From Pseudofrankia asymbiotica (GTDB taxonomy: Bacteria; Actinomycetota; Actinomycetes; Frankiales; Frankiaceae), in contig NZ_MOMC01000107.1 of NCBI RefSeq assembly GCF_001983105.1, positions 3,871 to 9,923 of the forward strand: DNA of 6,053 nt, in the 5' to 3' direction. Every line of letters starts with the position of its first letter. Position 1 is the stretch's first letter. The translations under genes and the position numbers were made by a program. The notes beneath the pieces were generated by a model. It did no database searches and was not told where the DNA came from. It was given only the letters and a program-made list of their open reading frames with translations. Below, one piece after another: positions 1 to 5,534 of the stretch.

Positions 1-30
1 GCCGTCGCGGCGTCCCAAGGGCCAGGGTTA

Positions 31-83
31 CTGGTGGGATTTTCGGAGTCACGGGTCCGAGGATCCCACCAGATCATGGTGGA
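31..83. repeat. Hairpin element, copy 1 (imperfect inverted repeat plus right flank)
   Basis: Arms 31-47 and 56-72 form a 17-bp stem around an 8-nt loop. Fifteen positions are Watson-Crick pairs and two (41/62 and 42/61) are T-G, which would be G-U wobbles in RNA. The first 16 bases, CTGGTGGGATTTTCGG, are identical to 290-305. The right flank 63-83 is identical over 21 bases to 322-342, so the two copies are in direct orientation at an offset of exactly 259 bp. The function is not evident from sequence. Candidates are a REP-like repeat, a terminator, or one end of a small non-autonomous mobile element. Confidence 0.8.
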
Positions 84-283
84 GCTCGCTGACTTCGCGG
101 GCGATAAGGGCCTCGGAGTGAGAGTCGATCTGATCGGCGGGGATAAACTACTTCCTTCTCGTGGCCGGGCCGGCCCTGAATCTAGGATCGCGCTCCAATT
201 CAGTTCTGCACCTCCACCCCGGAAGATGGTCACGCTTAAACAAGGCTCGAACACGGGTTCCGACCGGAGAGAAATACGATCCT

Positions 284-337
284 CATGATCTGGTGGGATT
301 TTCGGCGTGATAGCGCCGAAAATCCCACCAGATCATG
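284..337 (-). terminator. Possible terminator of the EssC-like gene
   Basis: The perfect 24-bp stem begins 42 bp downstream of the TGA stop at 380-382 on the minus strand, with no gene in between, so it would fold at the 3' end of that transcript. No T-run follows the stem on either strand, so it is not a classical intrinsic terminator. U-tract-less hairpins are commonly proposed as terminators or RNA 3' end stabilisers in actinobacteria. The presence of a second, gene-unlinked copy at 31-72 argues that the hairpin may instead be a repeat element that happens to sit here. Confidence 0.4.
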
Positions 338-342
338 GTGGA
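284..342. repeat. Hairpin element, copy 2 (perfect 24-bp inverted repeat plus right flank)
   Basis: Arms 284-307 and 314-337 are perfect reverse complements over 24 bp around the 6-nt loop TGATAG. The central 42 bp (290-331) align base for base in length with copy 1 at 31-72. Where the stems differ, pairing is kept: A-T at 47/56 becomes C-G at 306/315, and two T-G pairs become T-A. The flank up to 342 repeats the copy 1 flank. This is one of the strongest secondary structures in the window. Confidence 0.88.
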
Positions 343-379
343 CCGCCTCGTCCCGCTCGCCGGTTTTCGTCAGCCACGG

Positions 380-3300
380 TCAACGTGCGAGTTGGAGGAG
401 GACGGTGGTGCTCTGGAGGATGAGGTAGCCGCGGCCGGCGGGGGTGGGGAAGAACTGGTCGGGTTCGAGGCGGAGACCGTGGTCGCGGGCGATGTGGGGG
501 CTGGTGGGGGTCAGCAGGAGGATGCCGCCGGTGGTCTTGATCTCGTTGGTGACCTTGAGCAGGGAGCGGCGTTGGCCGTTGAGGACGGGGGTGGCCTCGC
601 CGCAGAGGATCAGGGCCTTGTGGCCGCGGGCGGCGGGGCTCGCGGCTTCCTCGAGCAGGGTCGGGGCCTCGGCGAAGCTCACGACGCTCGCGCCCACGCT
701 GACCTGGTCGAAGTCGTCGACGACTACCGCGAACTGGCCGTCGCCGAACGCCTCGGCGGTCTCGCGCAGCTCGATGTCCTTGAGGGTGCTGCCGGCGACG
801 ACCCGCACGCCCTCGTCGGCGGTGTCGACGAACCGGGGCAGGTCGGAGCGGGGCGGGACGACGAGGAGCACGCCGACGCCGACGCGGCGCAGGCCGCGGG
901 CGATCGCGGCCGCCGCCGTGGTTCGCCCGGAACCGGCCGGACCGGAGACGAGCAGCGCCTGGGGACCGGTGTCGAACGGGTCGAAGCCGACGACGGTGAC
1001 GTCGCGGCCACCGACGCCGAGCGGCAACCAGGTCTCGGACGGACGCGGGTCGGGCGAGGCCAGGCCGCCGGGCCGGGCCGGGCCACCGGGCGAAGCCACT
1101 CCGCCGGCCGGAGCCAGCCCGTCCGGCGGAGCCAGCCCGTCAGGCGGAGCCAGCCCGTCAGGCAGAGCCGGCCCGTCCGGCGGAGCCAGCCCGTCAGGCA
1201 GAGCCAGCCCGTCAGGCAGAGCCAGCCCGTCCGGCGGAGCCAGCCCGTCAGGCAGAGCCGGCCCGTCAGGCAGAGCCGGCCCGTCCGGCGGAGCCAGCCC
1301 GTCCGGCGGAGCCAGCCCGCCGGGTGAGGCCAGTGCGTCGGCCGTCACGGAGGTCGGGAGCGACGGGAACGGCCGCGGCAGTCGGTCCGCGTCGAGGGCG
1401 GCGACGGCGGCGTGGTCCGGGCGCGTGGTGAGCCATTGGGCCAGCTCGGCGGCGGTGAGCCCCGGGCGCGCGACCTGCAGGTGGGTGCCGGACGAGGCCT
1501 CGACGGCACGGCCGGGCAGCTCGGGCGGGCTCACGACGCCGGACGGGTAGTGCATCCGGCGTAGTTCCTCCCTGCCGAACGGGAGGAGGACGCGGCGGGT
1601 GAACAGGTTCGCGGTCCGGCTGCCGGCCAGGTCCTGCCCGCCGATGGCCACGACGTGCACGCCTACCGGCGGGCCGGAGGCGATCACGTCGCGCAGCAGG
1701 GCGACCATCGACGTCTCGACGAAGGTCGGGTCGGACCGGTTCTCGAAGTAGTCCCAGCCGTCGACGATGAGCAGGATCCGCGGCCGTCGCCCGCCCGCGC
1801 TGGCGGCCCCAGCCCCGCCCGTGACCCCGCCCATGCTCGCGGCCCTACCGCCGCCGGCAGCCCGGCCACCGCCGCCGGCAGCCCGGCCATCACCGCCGGC
1901 AGCCCGGCCATCACCGGCGGTCCCGCCGCCACCGCCGACCGTCCGGCTGCCGCCGACAGCCCCGGCGGCACCGCCCACGCCGACGGCGGCAGCCGGGCCG
2001 AGGCGGGCGGTCTGGCGGGTGGTGACCTCGTCGGCGAGCCAGGTGAGCAGGCGGCGGATCCGGTCGGGCTCGCCGGCGGAGATGACGGCGCCGCAGTGTG
2101 GCAACGCGGCGTAGTCGGCGAGCCCGGACGGCTGGCGCTCGATGACGTAGCACTGCGCCGCGTCCGGCGAGAAGCGCAGCGCGAGGCCGGTGATCAGGGT
2201 CCTGGCCAGGGTGGTCCGGCCGGTCTGCGGGCCGCCGGCGACGAGCATCCGGTCGGTGCCGTCCAGGTCGAAGGCGGCCGGAGGCTGGGCCTGCGCCACC
2301 GGCTCGTCGAGTAGCCCGAACGGGATCTCGGAGTGGGCCGGCGGGGCGGTCGCCACCGCCGCGAGGCCGTTGAGGATGAGGTCCGCGGGCAGGGGTGGCA
2401 GCAGCGGCCGGCGCGGCGCGGGCCCGCCGGCGTGCGCGGCCGCGCGCTCGATCGCGCGGATCGTGAGCGTCTGGTCGGTCGCCGCGCCGCCGTGATCGAC
2501 CTTCTCCTCCGGCCGGGGAGTACCGAGCGTGACCCAGCCGATAACGCGGACCCGGGCGGGCCGGCCACCGCCGACCGGTGGCGGGTCGCCGAGGTAGCCG
2601 GACTGGAACAGCCGCGGTGTGCGGGTCTCGTCCTTGGTGCAGAGGATCATGCCGCGGCCACGCAGCCGGCCGGGGATGGTCGCCGCGTCCGGCACGCCGA
2701 GCACCTCGACGCTGTCGGCGGGCTCGTTCTGCCGCAGGGTGATCCGCAGGTCGATGTTGTTCTTCAGCTCGGCGGAGAGCTTCCCCTGCAGTGACTGGGT
2801 CGCGAGCACGAGGTGCATCCCCAGCGAGCGCCCCTTGGCCGCGACGTTCACGAGCTCCTTGAGGAAGTCCGGCGAGGTCTCCAGCACGCGCGCGAACTCG
2901 TCGAAGATCATAACCAGTCGCGGCAGCGCCACCGCCCCGTCCGGGTCGCCCCCACCACTGCCACCGCTCCCGCCACCGCCACCGTCGTCGCTCCCGGCCC
3001 TGCCCAGGCCCCTGCCAGCAGCAGCACCACCACCACCACCGCCGCCGACGCTGGCGCCACGGCCACCACCGCCACGCAGCGTGCGCCAGTATTCGTCGAT
3101 CTCGCCGCTGTGGCGGGCGAGCAGCCGCTCCCGGTGGCTGACCTCGGCGCGCACCGAGGCGAGCACGCGCCTCGCCGCCGCCTCGTCGAACACGTCGGCG
3201 GCGGTCTCCCCGGTCGAGCGGATCAGCGCGACGACGTGCGGGCAGCGCTCGAACGGCAGGAACGCGCTGCCGCCCTTGAAGTCGACGAGCACCAGGTTCA

Positions 3301-5281
3301 GCTCGTCCGGGGAGTTCGCCAGCAGCAGCGACGTGACGAGTGTCTGCAGCAGGATGCTCTTCCCCGCGCCGGTCGCGCCGCCCAGCATGGTGTGCGGGCC
3401 CTGGGCGGCGAGGTCGACGGCGACCGGCCCGTCGGCGTCGGCGCCGAGCGGGACCCGGGTCGTCGGCCCGGGCGAGGCCGACCACAGCTGCGCGACGTCG
3501 CCCGGGCCCGGCTGCTGGCCGATCCCGAGCAGGTCGAGGAAGCGGACCGGGTAGGGGATGTTCGTCTGGAAGCCGCCCAGCGTGAGCCGGTCACGCAGTG
3601 GGGCGACGGCGCGGGCCAGTGCCTCCGCCTCGGCGGCGGTGAGGCCGTCGGCGCGCCCGGTCCGCTCGCCGTCCCTGCCGGTCACCCGGAGCGCGCGGTG
3701 GTCGTCGACGACGCACTGGACGCGGCACTCGGCCATGTCGTGCCGGTCGACGGCGATGACGTAGACGCCGGACTCCGGGCCGTCGCGCAGCACCGCCCGC
3801 ATCCCGGCCAGTTCGCGCAGTGGCAGCGCGCCGTCGAGCAGGACGACGACGTCCTCGGCGAACCGGACCTGGGAGTGCCCGCGCCGTTCGGCCGTGCGCA
3901 GGGCGATCAGCTCCCGCAGCTCCCTGATGCGCTCGGCCCGGGTGGTGGCGGTGTTGCCGACCCAGCAGGGGATGTCGCCTGCCTCGCCGGCCCAGGTGTG
4001 CGGCAGCCAGGTCGCCCAGTACGGTTCGCCGTCATCCGACGAGGTGAGCAGCACGACGCGCAGGTCATCGGGGCCGCGCAGCACGCCGAGCTGGGCGAGC
4101 AGGAAGCGGGCGAGCGCCCGCGACGGCTCCTCGGGGCCGGCGATGCCGAGCACCCCGGCGGCGCGCAGGTCGACGGTGAACGGGACGGACCGCAGCCGCG
4201 GCTCGGCGAAACCCTCCCAGCGCTCGCCGCGCAGGTCCAGCGACGGTGGGGCGTCGGTAAGGCCGAGGCGCAGCAGCAGCGCGTCCGGGGAGTCAGCGGT
4301 GCGGGGCCACACCTTGCGGCTGGCGCCGGTGGCGGCCATCGTCAGGTCGAGCCGGTCGGGTGCCCGCCTGCGGCGGATCCGTTCCTCGGCGTCCAGCAGG
4401 CGCGCGATCTCACGCAGTGCCGTCGCCTTGCCCCGTTCGAGCTGCTCGCGTTCGGTGCGCCGCTGCCGGCGGTCCCCTACCTGGCTCCCGACGATCGTCA
4501 TCGGCCCGAGCAGGCACATCAGCAGGATCAGCAGCCGGCCCAGGACTACGGCCAGCACCACGCCCATCACGACGGGCAGCAGCGCGGACAGCCAGACGCC
4601 GACCCGGGAGGTGGCCGGCCGCGCGTGCGACAGCGGCAGGGTGACCTCACCGGGGGTGACCACGGGCGGGGAGTCGAAGGCCCGGTCGAAGTCGAGCCGG
4701 CCGTCGCCGCCGGGCCTGGTGACCAGCGGGGTGGGCGGCAGCGGCACCCATTCGATCCGGTCGGAGCCGACCTCCAGCAGCGCGCCCGGGGGCAGCTCGG
4801 TGGGGCCGGTGAGCTGCACACCGTCGAGGAAGGTGCCGTTGTGGGAGCCGGCGTCGCTGGCGAGGACCCGGCCGTCGACGTCGATCTCCAGCTCGGTGTG
4901 CTGGCGGGATGCCTCCTCGCAGTGCAGCACCACGTCCGCGTCCGCGGACCGGGCGACGAACCACCGCCCCGGCGCGAGCCAGGCGACGAGGCCCGCGTCG
5001 TGCCCGTCGACGACCCGCAGCGCGCCGACCACCCCGCGAGGCAGTGACCGTGAGCTGGGGCCCGGCGCCCCGATGCTGATGACAGCCCCCTGCAGCAGCG
5101 GGCTCTCCCCCACCGTCGCCGCCGGGTCGAGCCACTCGTCGCCGACGTAGCAGGGCCGGCCGGCGGCGGGCAACGGCAGCGCGTCCAGCACGGAGGCGAC
5201 GGTCGCGTCCGGCTCGGCGGACACCTCGACATCGCGGCTCGCGCCCGTGTCGGCGTTCCGCGTCGTCAACCTGATGATCAC
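380..5281 (-). CDS. FHA-domain FtsK/SpoIIIE protein, type VII secretion EssC/EccC-like ATPase
   Basis: Predicted membrane-anchored motor ATPase of about 1633 aa, probably driving export of WXG100-type substrates (family knowledge, not proven here). Domains in order: small strand-rich N-terminal domain (1-72); FHA domain (about 85-180) with the SRQH and D..SHNGT..DG signature, though the usual leading GR is AR; two membrane helices (about 227-264); a basic, coiled-coil-like stretch (270-310); a degenerate domain (about 320-565); ATPase D1 with Walker A GATGAGKS (635-642), Walker B LVMIFDEF (789-796) and LATQ (826-829); D2 with GGPQTGRTT (1016-1024) and LIVDGWD; D3 with SGPAGSGRTT (1446-1455) and VVVDDFD. 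D2 and D3 have Arg for the Walker Lys. Low-complexity inserts lie at 737-780, 1095-1165 and 1317-1412. I chose GTG at 5281 because the ATG at 5458 adds 59 Arg/Gly/Ala-rich residues with no domain, and because GAGG lies 10 nt upstream. It could instead be a non-secretion FHA-FtsK translocase. Confidence 0.88.
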   Translation of the reverse strand: MIIRLTTRNADTGASRDVEVSAEPDATVASVLDALPLPAAGRPCYVGDEWLDPAATVGESPLLQGAVISIGAPGPSSRSLPRGVVGALRVVDGHDAGLVAWLAPGRWFVARSADADVVLHCEEASRQHTELEIDVDGRVLASDAGSHNGTFLDGVQLTGPTELPPGALLEVGSDRIEWVPLPPTPLVTRPGGDGRLDFDRAFDSPPVVTPGEVTLPLSHARPATSRVGVWLSALLPVVMGVVLAVVLGRLLILLMCLLGPMTIVGSQVGDRRQRRTEREQLERGKATALREIARLLDAEERIRRRRAPDRLDLTMAATGASRKVWPRTADSPDALLLRLGLTDAPPSLDLRGERWEGFAEPRLRSVPFTVDLRAAGVLGIAGPEEPSRALARFLLAQLGVLRGPDDLRVVLLTSSDDGEPYWATWLPHTWAGEAGDIPCWVGNTATTRAERIRELRELIALRTAERRGHSQVRFAEDVVVLLDGALPLRELAGMRAVLRDGPESGVYVIAVDRHDMAECRVQCVVDDHRALRVTGRDGERTGRADGLTAAEAEALARAVAPLRDRLTLGGFQTNIPYPVRFLDLLGIGQQPGPGDVAQLWSASPGPTTRVPLGADADGPVAVDLAAQGPHTMLGGATGAGKSILLQTLVTSLLLANSPDELNLVLVDFKGGSAFLPFERCPHVVALIRSTGETAADVFDEAAARRVLASVRAEVSHRERLLARHSGEIDEYWRTLRGGGGRGASVGGGGGGGAAAGRGLGRAGSDDGGGGGSGGSGGGDPDGAVALPRLVMIFDEFARVLETSPDFLKELVNVAAKGRSLGMHLVLATQSLQGKLSAELKNNIDLRITLRQNEPADSVEVLGVPDAATIPGRLRGRGMILCTKDETRTPRLFQSGYLGDPPPVGGGRPARVRVIGWVTLGTPRPEEKVDHGGAATDQTLTIRAIERAAAHAGGPAPRRPLLPPLPADLILNGLAAVATAPPAHSEIPFGLLDEPVAQAQPPAAFDLDGTDRMLVAGGPQTGRTTLARTLITGLALRFSPDAAQCYVIERQPSGLADYAALPHCGAVISAGEPDRIRRLLTWLADEVTTRQTARLGPAAAVGVGGAAGAVGGSRTVGGGGGTAGDGRAAGGDGRAAGGGGRAAGGGRAASMGGVTGGAGAASAGGRRPRILLIVDGWDYFENRSDPTFVETSMVALLRDVIASGPPVGVHVVAIGGQDLAGSRTANLFTRRVLLPFGREELRRMHYPSGVVSPPELPGRAVEASSGTHLQVARPGLTAAELAQWLTTRPDHAAVAALDADRLPRPFPSLPTSVTADALASPGGLAPPDGLAPPDGPALPDGPALPDGLAPPDGLALPDGLALPDGLAPPDGPALPDGLAPPDGLAPPDGLAPAGGVASPGGPARPGGLASPDPRPSETWLPLGVGGRDVTVVGFDPFDTGPQALLVSGPAGSGRTTAAAAIARGLRRVGVGVLLVVPPRSDLPRFVDTADEGVRVVAGSTLKDIELRETAEAFGDGQFAVVVDDFDQVSVGASVVSFAEAPTLLEEAASPAARGHKALILCGEATPVLNGQRRSLLKVTNEIKTTGGILLLTPTSPHIARDHGLRLEPDQFFPTPAGRGYLILQSTTVLLQLAR
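1046..1333 (-). repeat. 18-bp tandem repeat encoding a Pro/Asp/Gly hexapeptide array
   Basis: Sixteen consecutive 18-bp units encode hexapeptides LAPPDG, LALPDG or PALPDG and edge variants (residues 1317-1412 of the EssC-like protein), in the linker between ATPase domains D2 and D3. The central 11 units (1118-1315) are nearly identical and vary mainly at three positions, with coding consensus CYGGCTCYGCCKGACGGG. Outer units are degenerate, as expected for an array expanding from its centre. Every unit is a multiple of three, so copy changes keep the frame and only alter linker length. Confidence 0.93.
1847..1930 (-). repeat. 21-bp tandem repeat in the D2 Gly-rich insert
   Basis: Three near-identical 21-bp units (1847-1867, 1868-1888, 1889-1909) and a degenerate fourth up to about 1930 encode GRAAGGD/G heptapeptides. 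They lie inside a wider Gly/Ala-rich insert (1787-1999, residues 1095-1165), immediately before the D2 Walker B-like strand ILLIVDGWD. The repeat is in frame with the gene. Confidence 0.8.
2942..3073 (-). repeat. Gly-rich low-complexity insert in ATPase domain D1
   Basis: Residues 737-780 of the EssC-like protein are mostly Gly with some Ser, Ala, Asp and Arg. The DNA includes five consecutive ACC triplets at 3026-3040 (GGT glycine codons on the minus strand). The insert separates EYWRTLR from PRLVMIFDEF, so it sits in the loop before the D1 Walker B strand, between the two halves of the active ATPase fold. Confidence 0.85.
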
Positions 5282-5361
5282 GATCGGCCCGCCTCGGACC
5301 CGGCGCTCACGGGCCGCGGCACCCCGCGCCCGACCGACAGAACCTGCCGCACCACAGCCAT
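5278..5361 (-). CDS. Possible 27-aa leader peptide coupled to the EssC-like gene
   Basis: An ATG at 5361-5359 opens a 27-codon frame that ends in TGA at 5280-5278. The stop overlaps the GTG start of the large gene by four bases (GTGA), the classic arrangement for translational coupling. A purine-rich GGGGGA at 5376-5371 lies 9 nt upstream of the ATG, a better-placed ribosome binding site than that of the large gene. The peptide is small and basic (five Arg, Gly/Val-rich), with no signal peptide, membrane helix or known family. It may be a coupling or leader ORF, or a chance frame in GC-rich sequence. If the large protein really starts at 5458, this ORF would be an internal overlap and not real. 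Confidence 0.3.
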   Translation of the reverse strand: MAVVRQVLSVGRGVPRPVSAGSEAGRS

Positions 5362-5534
5362 TCTCACGATTCCCCCGTACCGGACAGAATAGTCGGCGCC
5401 CAGCGCGCGCCACCGGTGACGCGTGGCCTCTGACTGATCTTCGACCCGCCGAAGCCACGTTGCCGTCGGAGGGCAGAAATCGCGATCATGCCGGGCGGTG
5501 GAGCGGAACGGGGCCGACCTGCCCAGGGGCGGCG
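5282..5534 (-). promoter_or_regulatory. Intergenic region upstream of the EssC-like gene
   Basis: This 253-bp gap separates the RCK-type gene from the EssC-like GTG start and probably holds the latter's promoter. A TATTCT hexamer on the minus strand (plus 5386-5391) resembles a -10 box, but no TTGACA-like -35 sits 16-18 bp upstream. A GGAAT at 5373-5369 could be an ECF-type -35 element, also without a firm -10. The perfect palindromes CACCGGTG (5411-5418) and ATCGCGAT (5479-5486) are present, but both are short. I see no convincing terminator after the RCK gene, so read-through from it remains possible. Confidence 0.35.
5286..5295 (-). promoter_or_regulatory. Ribosome binding site supporting the GTG start
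   Basis: On the minus strand this reads GAGGCGGGCC. GAGG ends 10 nt before the GTG at 5281-5279, and the overlapping GGCGGG is closer. It is a modest match to the anti-Shine-Dalgarno sequence. It supports the GTG start over the far upstream ATG at 5458, together with the start of recognisable beta-strand sequence (IIRLTT) immediately after the GTG. Confidence 0.45.

Larger units (their letters stand above)
1..379. other. Non-coding, lower-GC region with two hairpin elements
   Basis: No gene is supported in this stretch. The only open frames are short, begin inside a hairpin and resemble no protein family I know. Base composition is visibly more AT-rich than the flanking genes, for example around 140-290, and there is no codon-position GC bias. 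The region carries two copies of a palindromic element near 31-83 and 284-342, listed separately. The stretch between them (84-283) shows no tRNA fold, no convincing promoter pair and no ORF with a ribosome binding site. A TAGGAT hexamer at 183-188 resembles an actinobacterial -10 box but has no matching -35 box. Confidence 0.7.

Noticed and set aside
183..188. TAGGAT as a -10 promoter box in the left non-coding region
   Set aside because: There is no -35-like hexamer at 16-18 bp spacing and no supported gene downstream on the plus strand.
34..288. 84-codon plus-strand ORF in the left non-coding region
   Set aside because: It starts inside the first hairpin and ends at the second, has no ribosome binding site, no codon-position bias and no familiar protein motif.
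1046..1333. CRISPR array
   Set aside because: The 18-bp units are contiguous without unique spacers and encode an in-frame hexapeptide repeat, so this is a coding minisatellite.
1911..3485. Minus-strand 524-codon frame overlapping the EssC-like gene, and smaller minus frames inside it
   Set aside because: Alternative frames of the same DNA, Arg/Ala/Gly-rich without domain content. They are shadows of the real reading frame.
2813..5047. Long plus-strand open frame (744 codons), with others at 335-1327, 444-1550, 2619-3554 and 3894-5150
   Set aside because: They lie entirely antisense to the EssC-like gene. High GC removes stop codons in the opposite frames, and none contains a recognisable domain, whereas the minus-strand frame has clear FHA and ATPase motifs.
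5282..5458. N-terminal extension of the EssC-like protein to the ATG at 5458
   Set aside because: The added 59 residues are Arg/Gly/Ala-rich with no domain and cover the probable promoter region. The GTG at 5281 directly precedes the first beta-strand-like sequence and has a ribosome binding site.
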